Origin: Paracoccaceae bacterium
GTDB taxonomy: Bacteria > Pseudomonadota > Alphaproteobacteria > Rhodobacterales > Rhodobacteraceae
Reading direction: 5' to 3'
Length of the DNA stretch: 64,000 bases
Assembly: GCA_028097405.1 (NCBI GenBank)
Contig: JAOHEK010000006.1
Location: 1 to 64,000 of the forward strand
Shown here: piece by piece, positions 27,469 through 37,392 of the stretch
Position numbering within the stretch: position 1 is the stretch's first letter
Layout: every line of letters starts with the position of its first letter
Translations under genes and position numbers: made by a program
Notes under the pieces: generated by a model
The model's input: only the letters and a program-made list of their open reading frames with translations
What the model was told of the DNA's origin: nothing
Databases searched by the model: none

Positions 27469-28832
27469 GGGATGTATGGCCCAAACAGATAGTCAGGGAG
27501 CCACAGAGCAATTCCAGGGAACTGGTACATCAGCACCATCGTAAAGATCACAATGCCAAGATAGGGCATGATCCCACGGAAGATTTCCATCAGTTCGATC
27601 TGCTTTTTTAACACCCCTTTTAAATAATAGGCCGACATGGCCATGGGCGGCGTCAGGAACGAAGTTTGCAGGTTCAACGCCACAAGCATTGCAAAGAAGT
27701 ACGGATTCACGCCGAACACCTCTAGCAGCGGCAGAAAGATCGGCACAAAGATGATCAGGATTTCGGACCATTCCAAAGGCCAGCCAAGCAAGAAGATGAT
27801 AAGCTGTGCCAACACCAAGAACTGCCAAGGCTCCATGTCTAGGCCGCCAACCCAGTCGGCAATGATGTCGTGCCCGCCAAGGTAGGAAAAGACCGAGGCA
27901 AAAGTCCATGACCCCACAAACAGCCAACACACCATTGCGGTGGCCTTAGCGGTGAGGAACACGCTTTCTTTAAGCTTGGTCCATGTCATCGAACGGTAAA
28001 GCACAGCCAGCACCATGCCGCCTAGCGCACCCATCGCCGCAGCTTCCGCAGGTGTCGCAAGACCGCCAAGTATCGAACCAAGCACCAGCGCGATCAGCAC
28101 CGTCAAAGGCACAAAGCTAACCAGCAGATCCCAATAGATTTCGCGTGGCGGTGGAGGGTTTTCCATCGTGGGCTTTGGTGCCAGAGATGGTGTCCACCAA
28201 ACCCGAAAAATTACATAAACAATATAAAAACCGGCCAGCAACATGCCCGGAAACAGGGCCGCCGCATAAAGGCGGAGCGGCGACAGATCTGCGATCGCCG
28301 CATAAACGATCAGCATGATCGACGGTGGAATAAGAATGCCCAGTGTTCCGCCCGCGCAAATCACACCTGCCGCAAAACTTTTATTGTAATTGGCATTGGC
28401 CATCGCAGGGTAAGCCAATAGGCCCATCAGCGTCACAACCGCGCCCACAATGCCCGAGGCGGTCGAGAAGACCGCACACGTCAAAAGTGCTGCAATGGCT
28501 AGGCTGCCCGGCAAGTTGCGCGCCGCCATGTACAGTGAGTAGAACAGCTTGTCGACGATGTTGGCACGTTCAACTACGTACCCCATAAAGAGAAACAGTG
28601 GGATCGCGACCAGCGTCGGGTTCTCCATCACGGAATAGGTATTCTGGTTCACCAAATAGAAGATATTGTTGTTGAAAATATCCGAGAAACTCTCGATCGC
28701 CCCGCCTTGGTGGTAAGCGTAATAGCCAAAGCCCACGCCCATCGCGAGCAGAGTAAAGGCAATCGGGAAACCAAGCAGAACAAGGACAATAAACAGCCCT
28801 AGCATCATCAGGGCAACTTCGGGATTGGTCAT
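27465..28832 (-). CDS. dctM: TRAP transporter large membrane subunit (DctM type)
   Basis: The 455-residue integral membrane protein has about twelve hydrophobic helices and DctM-family segments such as FPIAFTLLAMGVGFGYY at the start, FLFMGYVVERANI, TASGIVGAVVTLMG and GTLGILIPPSIMLIVYA in the first half, and LTPPMAMSAYYLKGV near the end. It forms the sodium-driven translocation pathway of a tripartite TRAP uptake system with the DctQ and DctP genes upstream. The amidase frame overlaps its last codons. Confidence 0.94.
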   Translation of the reverse strand: MTNPEVALMMLGLFIVLVLLGFPIAFTLLAMGVGFGYYAYHQGGAIESFSDIFNNNIFYLVNQNTYSVMENPTLVAIPLFLFMGYVVERANIVDKLFYSLYMAARNLPGSLAIAALLTCAVFSTASGIVGAVVTLMGLLAYPAMANANYNKSFAAGVICAGGTLGILIPPSIMLIVYAAIADLSPLRLYAAALFPGMLLAGFYIVYVIFRVWWTPSLAPKPTMENPPPPREIYWDLLVSFVPLTVLIALVLGSILGGLATPAEAAAMGALGGMVLAVLYRSMTWTKLKESVFLTAKATAMVCWLFVGSWTFASVFSYLGGHDIIADWVGGLDMEPWQFLVLAQLIIFLLGWPLEWSEILIIFVPIFLPLLEVFGVNPYFFAMLVALNLQTSFLTPPMAMSAYYLKGVLKKQIELMEIFRGIMPYLGIVIFTMVLMYQFPGIALWLPDYLFGPYIP

Positions 28833-28862
28833 CTTATTATCTTTCTAGAAGCACTGAAGGGC

Positions 28863-29453
28863 TTATCTCTGACCGGGCGACATGGCGCGGATTGTCTCGA
28901 GTTCTGCCTCGGCAAGCAGATCTTCGGTCTCTTGCACATCGGTCAGCCGTTCGGGCCAGACGCCGGTGCGCATGGCCATCACACAGCGCACCAGTTCAGC
29001 GATACCTTGGATGACAAGCAAACCACCAGAGAGCGGGATCAGAGATTTGAAAAAGTAAATCTGAATAGAGGCCGGGCTGTTAAAGCTCACCTCCTTGTAA
29101 CGCCAGCTGTCTGACGCGATCTCATAACCGTACCAAACCAGCGCGATGATGCCGGGGAAAAAGAACAAGAAATAGAGTACGAAATCCAACGAAGCCTGCA
29201 CCCGCACCGGGAACAGACGATAAACCACGTCGGCCCGCACATGGGTGTCTTGCGCCAGCGCGTAAGCACCGCACATCAAAAATAGCGCGCCGTACATCTG
29301 GATCATCATATCGAACGCCCAGACAGTTGGCGCATTCAGCACGTAGCGCACGAACACTTCGTAAGACACGGACAACGTCAGAATAAGGATGCACCATCCA
29401 AAGGCTCGACCTGTCCACAGGCTTAGGCCTTCGATTGCATAAACGAATCTCAT
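28863..29453 (-). CDS. dctQ: TRAP transporter small membrane subunit (DctQ type)
   Basis: The 196-residue protein has four predicted membrane helices and the DctQ pattern: WTGRAFGWCILILTLSVSYEVFVRYVLNAPTVWAFD at the start, GAYALAQDTHVRADVVY, and a helix pair near residues 85-140. The C-terminus is charged and cytosolic. It lies between the binding-protein gene (107 bases upstream) and dctM (30 bases downstream). Confidence 0.92.
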   Translation of the reverse strand: MRFVYAIEGLSLWTGRAFGWCILILTLSVSYEVFVRYVLNAPTVWAFDMMIQMYGALFLMCGAYALAQDTHVRADVVYRLFPVRVQASLDFVLYFLFFFPGIIALVWYGYEIASDSWRYKEVSFNSPASIQIYFFKSLIPLSGGLLVIQGIAELVRCVMAMRTGVWPERLTDVQETEDLLAEAELETIRAMSPGQR

Positions 29454-29560
29454 CTATCTGATGCTCCCTATCAGATCGCCGGGCGTTTTAAGCACGCACC
29501 TTTGGCGTAAAATGTCCGGGCACCCATGGGCACCCGGACATGTTCGTCAGTTCTCTGCAA

Positions 29561-30655
29561 TCAGCTGAAGTAGTGGTCATAAGCCAGCTTGTAGTCAGGC
29601 TGGTTCAGATTGAGATACCCCATCACTTCCTTGGCGTAGGTCTTCTGAGATTCCATCACTTTGGCAAAGAACGGATCGTCTTCTGCAATGCGATTAGCAA
29701 CGGCATCCCAAGCCACCAGTTGGGCTTCCATGACAGAGGTCGGCGTGCGGTGAACGGCCACGCCATCGGCTTCCTGTAGCTTAATCAGATCATCGGAATA
29801 GCGCTTGGTGTTGCCCCAATAGAAACCAGAGTTTTCGGCCATAGACGCGTTCTTGATAATCGCCTTGTGTTCGTCAGACAGGGCGTTGAACTTGTCTTTG
29901 TTGATAGTGACCTCGAAGAACTCTTGGCTTTGGTGATAAGAGGCCAGCATATAGTTTTTGGCCACGTCCTGCATACCAAAGTCACGGTCCGACGTCGGGT
30001 TGTTGAACTCGGCCGCGTCGATCAGACCGGACTTCATCGCGGGCTGAATTTCGCCGCCGGGCAACTGCACAACGGACATGCCCATTTCCAGCATCACGTC
30101 TGCTGCAAGACCAACAGTCCGGTACTTAAGGCCCTCCATCTGCGAGGCATCCGTGATCTGATTTTTGAACCAGCCCAAAGGCTGCGCAGGCATGGGTGAG
30201 TTGAAAAAGGACACAACGTTCAGGCGCAGACTGTCCATCAGTTCGTCAAACAGTTCTTGGCCACCACCTGCATAAACCCAGCCCAGCACTTCCTGTGAAG
30301 ACCAGCCAAAGCAAGGCCCCGTGCCGAACAAGGATGTGGCTTTGGATTTACCGTACCAATAGGCAGGCACATAGTGTGCAGCATCCAGAACACCGCGGTG
30401 AACAGCATCTTGCATCTGGCTTGTTTTTACGACGGAATCGACAGACAGCACCTCGATGGTCAGCGAACCGCCGGACATTTCATTGACCCGTGCCGCGAAG
30501 GACTGGGCGTTCTCCAAGAAGATGCCGCCGCCCCATGCCGCTTGCATTTTAAGCGTTGTGCCGTGGCCATCCGCAAGGGCTGGCGCGGCAAGTGTTGCGG
30601 CACCGGCAACAGCCGTACCGCGCAGGAATTTCCTACGATTTAAAGAATTAGTCAT
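29561..30655 (-). CDS. dctP: TRAP transporter substrate-binding protein (DctP/TakP type)
   Basis: The 364-residue protein has a twin-arginine-like signal (NRRKFLRGTAVAGAATLAAP, cleavage after ALA) and a DctP fold. The subgroup resembles TakP, the alpha-keto-acid receptor of Rhodobacter: FLENAQSFAARVNEMSGG, HYVPAYWYGKS, the arginine strand LKYRTVGLAADVMLEMG, and AAEFNNPTSDRDFG where TakP-type proteins bind the carboxylate. A keto or hydroxy acid ligand is therefore possible, but it is inferred. The start at 30655 has GGGAGGA upstream. It is the first gene of the seven-gene operon. Confidence 0.9.
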   Translation of the reverse strand: MTNSLNRRKFLRGTAVAGAATLAAPALADGHGTTLKMQAAWGGGIFLENAQSFAARVNEMSGGSLTIEVLSVDSVVKTSQMQDAVHRGVLDAAHYVPAYWYGKSKATSLFGTGPCFGWSSQEVLGWVYAGGGQELFDELMDSLRLNVVSFFNSPMPAQPLGWFKNQITDASQMEGLKYRTVGLAADVMLEMGMSVVQLPGGEIQPAMKSGLIDAAEFNNPTSDRDFGMQDVAKNYMLASYHQSQEFFEVTINKDKFNALSDEHKAIIKNASMAENSGFYWGNTKRYSDDLIKLQEADGVAVHRTPTSVMEAQLVAWDAVANRIAEDDPFFAKVMESQKTYAKEVMGYLNLNQPDYKLAYDHYFS

Positions 30656-31269
30656 ATTTCCTCCCAAGGATTTTGCTGCGGATGGTCTTCTGTCCGCATG
30701 CAATTCTAGACGGCAGGATTTGCTGTCATATTCGTTTGCCGCCAAGCCTCCTCAACTTGATGGCAGACAAGCAAAATTCCCAACCTCCATCCGACGTTAT
30801 TCGAAAGATGAGCATTCGCAAGACCTTCTTTTGGGCGCGCACAACAACGACGCATCGACAAACACCGTCGAAACTCCAGACCGTCGCTTCCTAAATCGCC
30901 CCCCGTACGGCTCGACGTCGGAAGCTAAAATATTGTTAAGATTACATTTAAAACCATTCTCGATGCGAGCGAATAAGCGTCGATCAAGGGACGCAGCCTT
31001 GTTTTCCAAAAAGAATATCGACGACCCAACCATAGATCATAAATTGTTTACTGACAGTTCTGATGCTTGGGAGGTTTCTGGAGGACCAGAAAATATCGCC
31101 CCTATACCAGCACTCGCTTCCCCCGAGACCGCGAACTTAGCGCCGCTGCAGAGCGGTCACCGTTGCGATACGAAGCCAAGGTCTGCTTCGAGCCCGAAGC
31201 GGGCACCGTAAATGCTTAGCATTCGCTGATTATCTGCATCGGACGGTTTCGATTATGTAGACCGACCGA
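30656..31269. other. 614-base region upstream of the TRAP operon
   Basis: This stretch between the TRAP operon and the DUF4304 gene should hold the operon promoter. Open frames cross it on both strands, but none has a ribosome binding site or a recognisable motif, and their composition is unlike the neighbours. I found no regulator gene, RNA or clear repeat. Confidence 0.5.
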
Positions 31270-31737
31270 TTACGTCTCTCGCTCGGCCTGCCACCAAGTC
31301 TCAGCTTCCGTCAGTAGCAATCGATTGCAAGCCAAAGCGTTTTCCTTCATAGAAGTTGGTTCGCCGCGAAACTCGGCATAGCTCGTTTTGCCAAAGGAGA
31401 ACCAATGGTCACCGCCATTTACGGCACCTAGCCGACATTGCGCGCGAGTTTGGCTAACCCTAAGCTTTTTTACGTCTGCATTGTGTTGAAAAGCTACGTT
31501 TTTCCGTTGCGGATCAGCAAAGCTGAGATTCACACAAAAGCTGCCTCCAGACGACCAGAACTGAAAATTAATCAAAGAGACGAAGCCGTCAGTGTCCCGA
31601 TAAAAATTTGGAAAAGACCCTTTGAATCCTTGGCCTCTCAAAACGGGTACGCAATGTTCCTTAAGGACTGCTTCCATCGCCGCCCGATCGGCGTTTGGTT
31701 TGTGGCTTTCATTTTCGTTGCTTGACCGAGAACTCAT
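31270..31737 (-). CDS. DUF4304 domain protein
   Basis: The 155-residue protein resembles the DUF4304 family: VLKEHCVPVLRGQGFKGSFPNFYR at the start, LINFQFWSSGGSFCVNLSF in the middle, and RLGAVNGGDHWFSFG later. These proteins are often found as scattered accessory genes, sometimes beside toxin or immunity loci, but no such partner is seen here. No signal peptide or membrane segment is present. It is a single gene between two gene-poor stretches, so it may be acquired. Confidence 0.72.
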   Translation of the reverse strand: MSSRSSNENESHKPNADRAAMEAVLKEHCVPVLRGQGFKGSFPNFYRDTDGFVSLINFQFWSSGGSFCVNLSFADPQRKNVAFQHNADVKKLRVSQTRAQCRLGAVNGGDHWFSFGKTSYAEFRGEPTSMKENALACNRLLLTEAETWWQAERET

Positions 31738-32089
31738 CTCGTCACGTTAGTGCATCGATGGGAAAACTCAACGGCAGCAAAGTCCGGCATAGCGGACATC
31801 GGTGCATCGCGTAACGAACGCCCGCTTTCCCACCTCAATCACGCCTACCACTACATCTAGACCAACCGCCGCCTCCACCGACATCGGCACCGACGTGATA
31901 CCGACGCAATACCGACGTGATACCGATCCTCGAATTTGCCTGTTTTCCAAGTCAATCAGCCCCACTTCCGCCCCCCAAGCGTTAACGCCCGAGGCTCCAT
32001 CGAACCTTGTGCTTATGAAACGTTAAACTTCGGCACTTGCACTTGGCCGCGGATGCGCCACCATCGGCAAGACGCGAAAAGGAGCTCTC
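31738..32089. other. 352-base intergenic region with a short direct repeat
   Basis: The region lies between the divergent DUF4304 and GST genes. It contains the repeat at 31891-31926 and a short minus-strand frame that I do not accept as a gene. Nothing else is visible. Confidence 0.45.
31891..31926. repeat. two direct copies of a 14-base unit, 22-base period
   Basis: CGACGTGATACCGA occurs at 31891-31904 and again at 31913-31926, with a related CCGACGCAAT piece in between. It is in a non-coding region and may be a regulator site or a slippage remnant. Confidence 0.5.
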
Positions 32090-32803
32090 ATGACCGCCCC
32101 CATTGATCTGTATTACTGGCCCACGCCGAACGGTTGGAAAATCACCATTGCGCTGGAAGAAATGGGGCTGCCCTATAATCTTCACCTGATTGATATCGGT
32201 GCGGGCGATCAGTTTGGCGAAGACTTCCTAAAGATCGCCCCCAACAATCGGATGCCTGCGATCGTTGATCCGGGTGGGCCGGGTGGTGCGCCTGTGTCGA
32301 TCTTTGAATCCGGTGCCATCCTGCAATATCTGGGCCGCAAGACCGGTCAGTTCTATGGCAAGGGCGAGCGTGAGAAAATCGCGATCGAGCAATGGCTTAT
32401 GTGGCAAATGGGCGGTGTCGGCCCGATGGCAGGTCAGGCGCATCATTTCCTGAAATACGCGCCCTCGCGTATGCCGCCCCATGTTTTACCTTATGCGCAA
32501 GACCGCTATCGCAACGAAGTCTCGCGGCTTTATAGCGTTTTGGACAAGCAGTTGGCGACCCATGAATTCATCGCTGGTGACTATTCGATTGCCGACATGG
32601 CGATTTGGCCTTGGGTTCAGATTTGGGAAGGCCAAGAGCAAACCATGGACGACAAGCCCCATGTTGCCCGATGGCTGGAAACCATGCGTGTGCGCCCTGC
32701 CGTGGCCAAAGGCGTGGACGTCGCCAGCGACAAGCGCAATCGCCAGCAATCGCCGGAAGAAAAGGCAAAAGCCGATAAGATGCTGTTCGATCAAAAAGGC
32801 TGA
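32090..32803 (+). CDS. glutathione S-transferase (Nu/Ure2-like)
   Basis: The 237-residue protein has a thioredoxin-like N-terminal domain (WPTPNGWKITIALEEMGLPYN, NNRMPAIVDP, and the glutathione-binding FESGAILQYLG near residue 75) and an all-helical C-terminal domain (GDYSIADMAIWPWV). TPNGWK is typical of the YfcG/YghU group, which acts as a disulfide reductase with glutathione. The start at 32090 follows a GGAG-type site. It stands alone, ahead of the PilZ gene. Confidence 0.9.
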   Translation: MTAPIDLYYWPTPNGWKITIALEEMGLPYNLHLIDIGAGDQFGEDFLKIAPNNRMPAIVDPGGPGGAPVSIFESGAILQYLGRKTGQFYGKGEREKIAIEQWLMWQMGGVGPMAGQAHHFLKYAPSRMPPHVLPYAQDRYRNEVSRLYSVLDKQLATHEFIAGDYSIADMAIWPWVQIWEGQEQTMDDKPHVARWLETMRVRPAVAKGVDVASDKRNRQQSPEEKAKADKMLFDQKG

Positions 32804-32861
32804 GATCAGCATTTGTTAACGTTTTGCGGCCACCATCACGAACCTAAGGGAAACCCCGTCC

Positions 32862-33179
32862 ATGATGATGCACCAAAACTTCAATCGCCGCTTCTCCCCC
32901 AACCGCCGCCGCACCCGCGTGGAAGCTTTGCTGCGTGTAGATGACGAGGTCGTGCGGACCACAATTATGGACGTCAGCTATGACGGCATGAAATTATCGG
33001 TGCCGGCCAATCTTGAACCCGGCACCGCGGTGACCGTCGAAGTGGTCGGCGAACGCATTCCCGCCATCGTCCATTGGAGCAAAGCCCGCTTCGCTGGACT
33101 GCACCTGTTGCGACGGCTGGATTGCGAGACATTGGTGACCCTTGAAACCGCCCATGACGACTTGGCAGAGTTTCGTTAA
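32862..33179 (+). CDS. PilZ-domain protein
   Basis: The 105-residue protein is a single PilZ domain, the receptor fold for cyclic di-GMP. The arginine motif lies in RRFSPNRRRTRVEA near residues 8-20, and the second motif in DVSYDGMKLSV (DxSxxG) near residues 39-49. Both motifs fit binding. No output domain is attached, so it would act through partner proteins. GST precedes it by 58 bases and the gene may be co-transcribed. Confidence 0.85.
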   Translation: MMMHQNFNRRFSPNRRRTRVEALLRVDDEVVRTTIMDVSYDGMKLSVPANLEPGTAVTVEVVGERIPAIVHWSKARFAGLHLLRRLDCETLVTLETAHDDLAEFR

Positions 33180-33209
33180 GGTGGCGACCTAAGCGTTTGT
33201 ATCTAATCG

Positions 33210-33833
33210 TTAATCTGCATCAGACTCGGTTTTATCATCCGGTTCTTCGATCAGATGGCTTTGCAACGCCATGATCTGAACCCACAAAAACACGAACATA
33301 ATGATTGGAAACCCAAATGTTTCAATCTTGACCCATGCATCGTCCGACATCGTCCGCCACACCACCTCGTTCGCTATGGCAAGACCTGCGAAAAACAACG
33401 CCAACCGCTTGGTTAACTTCATCCAACCCGCATCGTCCATGGGCAAAAACTCGGCCATGACCCACGCCAGATAGGATCGCCCCTGCAACAGCCCAACCCC
33501 AAGGATCCCGGCAAACAACCCGTAAACCAGTGTGGTCTTGATCTTGAAGAACCGTTCGTCGTTCAGCCAAACGGTCAACCCCCCAAAGACGACAACCATA
33601 ACGACGGTGAACACCTGCATCCGACTAAGTTTGCCCGTCAGAAACCAAAGCACAGCCATGGACGCCAAAAGGATCGGCACGAACAAACCAGCCGCTGCGA
33701 TAAAGCCAGAGTATTCAGTTCCGCCAAATGTATAGGTCTCATCCCTCATGCGCAGATAAGCGACAAAGAACAGCAAAGGTGGCCCCAACTCCAGAACCTG
33801 CTTTACGATTGGGTTGATGTTACGCTCGCTCAT
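33210..33833 (-). CDS. yciB: YciB/IspZ-type inner membrane protein
   Basis: The 207-residue protein has five to six membrane helices and the family core: ELGPPLLFFVAYLR, TGKLSRMQVFTVVMVVVFGGLT, FFKIKTTLVYGLFAG and NEVVWRTMSDDAWVKIETFGFP. YciB is linked to cell envelope integrity and septation. The start at 33833 is preceded by GAGGT at six bases; an ATG at 33845 is less likely. It is followed on the same strand, toward lower coordinates, by no other close gene. Confidence 0.9.
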   Translation of the reverse strand: MSERNINPIVKQVLELGPPLLFFVAYLRMRDETYTFGGTEYSGFIAAAGLFVPILLASMAVLWFLTGKLSRMQVFTVVMVVVFGGLTVWLNDERFFKIKTTLVYGLFAGILGVGLLQGRSYLAWVMAEFLPMDDAGWMKLTKRLALFFAGLAIANEVVWRTMSDDAWVKIETFGFPIIMFVFLWVQIMALQSHLIEEPDDKTESDAD

Positions 33834-33867
33834 GTCCGACCTCATATTGCCCTAACCGATTTGGCAC

Positions 33868-34764
33868 TTACCCGCCCCATTCCACGATTACAGCGCCAAG
33901 TGCAATCAATGCGATCAATATCATGCGCCTTGGTCCCACTTTTTCGCCCAGCATGACCCAGCCAATGAAAACCGCAAAGACCACGCTGGTTTCCCGCAAA
34001 ACCGCCGCCTCGCCTACTTTGTCCAGCCGTGTCGCCAACAGGATGCCTCCGAACGAAAAGAAGGCCACAACCGCGCCTACAGCCCCAAGACGCAGCACCG
34101 GGGCCAAGGGGTTTGGCAAGCGCCCCCGGTTCCAGATCAAATAGCCGATAGGAAACGCCAAACCATCTATCACGAAGAACCACGCCAAAAAGGTAAATGG
34201 GTTCTCGGTCGCACGGATCACATATGCGTCCCACGTGGTATACATCGCGACGATCCCGCCGGTTAACAAGGCAAGACCCAAGGCCAATGGCAAACGCGCG
34301 CGATCAATCGTGATGTAGCGCAGATTATAGGCGGCAAGACCAAGGATACCCAACATTAATGTCGCCACACCAAGCCATTGAGTTCTATTAAAAACTTCGC
34401 CAAATAAAATCCCGGCACCGATCACCGTGAACGCGGGGCTAGACCCGCGCACAACCGGGTACACCACCGTATAGACCCCAAAAGTATAAGCGCTGCCTTG
34501 CGCCAGTTTGTACCCCACATGGATCACCCAAACGATGGCCATCAGCGGCCAGAAATCGGGGTCCGGCCATGGTACGAAGAAGATAAACGGCAACGCCATC
34601 AACGTGTAAAACGCATCAATGAAGGCCCGCGCGGTCCAAGGGTCAGTTTTGCCCTTTTGAAGCGCACCGAAAAAGGCGTGCAGAAAGGCCGCTTGCAACG
34701 CAAGTATTAAGGCCAGCGTTTTGCCCGCCTCGGTTCCTTCTAATGAGACTAGCCACTCGCCCAA
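33868..34764 (-). CDS. EamA/DMT-family membrane transporter
   Basis: The 298-residue protein has about ten membrane helices in two EamA repeats. It is divergent from the transporter near 5 kb (for example RGSSPAFTVIGAGILFGE and LRETSVVFAVFIGWVMLGEKVGPRR). The substrate is unknown. No ATG is placed near the start, so the start is a TTG, here 34764, but it is weakly supported. The gene lies six bases after the DUF2125-like neighbour and 34 bases before yciB, so the genes from ftsY to yciB probably form one unit. Confidence 0.8.
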   Translation of the reverse strand: MGEWLVSLEGTEAGKTLALILALQAAFLHAFFGALQKGKTDPWTARAFIDAFYTLMALPFIFFVPWPDPDFWPLMAIVWVIHVGYKLAQGSAYTFGVYTVVYPVVRGSSPAFTVIGAGILFGEVFNRTQWLGVATLMLGILGLAAYNLRYITIDRARLPLALGLALLTGGIVAMYTTWDAYVIRATENPFTFLAWFFVIDGLAFPIGYLIWNRGRLPNPLAPVLRLGAVGAVVAFFSFGGILLATRLDKVGEAAVLRETSVVFAVFIGWVMLGEKVGPRRMILIALIALGAVIVEWGG

Positions 34765-34770
34765 AGCCGG

Positions 34771-35705
34771 TCAGAACTTGTCGTATGTGATCGTTGTGTC
34801 GACACCGTCCAGAAGCTGCCAAACATCGTCCAACCCGTCGAACCAAACGCTACCAAAGACGTAAGGCAGCACCAGTGGAAGGAAGCGCGCGGGGCCGATG
34901 CCGGTCCTTGAGGATGTCTCGATCACAAGCTGGCCCTTTGGGTCTGGCATCTGGTCGATCAAGCCGTTCAGCGCGGTCTTTGAGGCAGAGTTCAGCACAT
35001 CGTTCGGCGCGCGCATGACCGCCTCTGATCCGATCACCTTTAACGCTGCAACCCGCCCCGCTGAGTCGGATGAGCCCCGCAAAACAACAGAGCCAAGCGC
35101 TGTCAAAACATAATCCTGAAACATCCGTTCCGAGCGGATGACCAGCGATGTGTCGGTCACTGCAAACCCGCCAACACTAACCTGCATGGTGCCTAGATTG
35201 GTGAGATCGACGCGGTCCACCCGCGCCTGAAGCTCCAAGTAGTCATCTTGGGGAAAATCAAACCGAAGCGACTGAAGCTCCAACACCTTTGCAGCCTCGT
35301 CCCAACGATAGCTTAGCGCGACGTCGATGGATTTTCCCCGCGCCTGAATGCTTTGAATATAGCTGAACACCGGATCGCCGATGTTGGGAACAAGCGTGAT
35401 CCCCTTGATCGAAAGTGACAACGCCGTCGGCGGCAGGCCCTCGCGCGCAAACCGGTCCAAATCACGCCCGCGCCAGCTTAGGGATTGGGCTTTCACATCA
35501 AGATTGTCCCAGCTCGGAAGTGCGACGCCGTTGATCCGGCAACCTCCATTGGCGGTTTCGCGGATCAGCCCTGGCAGGGCTGCATCGATAGCGCCCGCTT
35601 TGATCAAAAGGTCACTTAGACGGGCCCATTGGGCATTGCAATTGGCGTCTTGGGCCTGTGCCGAAAAGGCGAAGACCAACGCCAAAGCAAAGGCGGCGGC
35701 CCGGA

Positions 35706-35709
<4 letters not shown>
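34771..35709 (-). CDS. secreted hypothetical protein (DUF2125-like)
   Basis: The 312-residue protein begins with a signal peptide (MIRAAAFALALVFAFSAQAQ). The rest is beta-rich, with alternating hydrophobic strands (ALSLSIKGITLVP, LQARVDRVDLTNLGTMQVSVGG, AVTDTSLVIRSERM). It may be related to periplasmic DUF2125-type proteins, but this is tentative. It starts at a GTG that overlaps the ftsY stop (GTGA), so it is coupled to ftsY. Its role is unknown. Confidence 0.6.
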
Positions 35710-36911
<1,202 letters not shown>

Positions 36912-36999
36912 GCCAATCACCTAATCGTGCGCGGCGAAAGATGGAAGACCACAATGCGAAGCACTGGTCAGCATCGTGTTTTCGTGACACAAGACGTCC

Positions 37000-37392
37000 A
37001 TGCGCATTTTACTTGTCCTTCTCGCCCTAGCCCTGCCCGCCCACGCTCAGGATCGCCCGATCACTGCGGCGGAATTCGAGCAGATGGTCACCGGCCAAAC
37101 CCTGTCCTACCAAAGCAGTGGAGGCGAATACGGGGCCGAGGAATATCTTGATAATCGCCGTGTGCGCTGGTCGTTTCTAGATGGCGAATGCACCGAAGGC
37201 GTTTGGTACGAAAAAGGGCCGCAGATTTGCTTCGAATACGAAGACATCGAAGGCGAACAGTGCTGGCAGTTTTACGAGCGGAACGGAAAGCTGTTGGCCC
37301 GGTTCGAAAACGACCCCACACAGACCGAATTGATCGAAACGCGCCGCCGAAGTGGGCCGTTATACTGTGTCGGTCCCGAAGTCGGGGCTTAA
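37000..37392 (+). CDS. secreted hypothetical protein
   Basis: The 130-residue protein has a signal peptide (MRILLVLLALALPAHAQ). The mature part contains FEQMVTGQTLSYQS, EYLDNRRVRWSFLDGECTEGVWYEKG and QICFEYEDIEGEQCWQFYERNG, with four cysteines that may form disulfides. It resembles a small periplasmic family seen in Rhodobacterales, but I cannot name it. It diverges from ftsY and converges with xseA by four bases. Confidence 0.7.
   Translation: MRILLVLLALALPAHAQDRPITAAEFEQMVTGQTLSYQSSGGEYGAEEYLDNRRVRWSFLDGECTEGVWYEKGPQICFEYEDIEGEQCWQFYERNGKLLARFENDPTQTELIETRRRSGPLYCVGPEVGA

Noticed and set aside
30456-31211. A 251-codon plus-strand frame across the start of dctP and its upstream region
   Set aside because: It runs antisense to the dctP signal region, has no ribosome binding site, and shows no domain or hydrophobic pattern.
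31768-31965. A 65-codon minus-strand frame over the 22-base direct repeats
   Set aside because: The translation follows the DNA repeats, has no motif and no convincing ribosome binding site.
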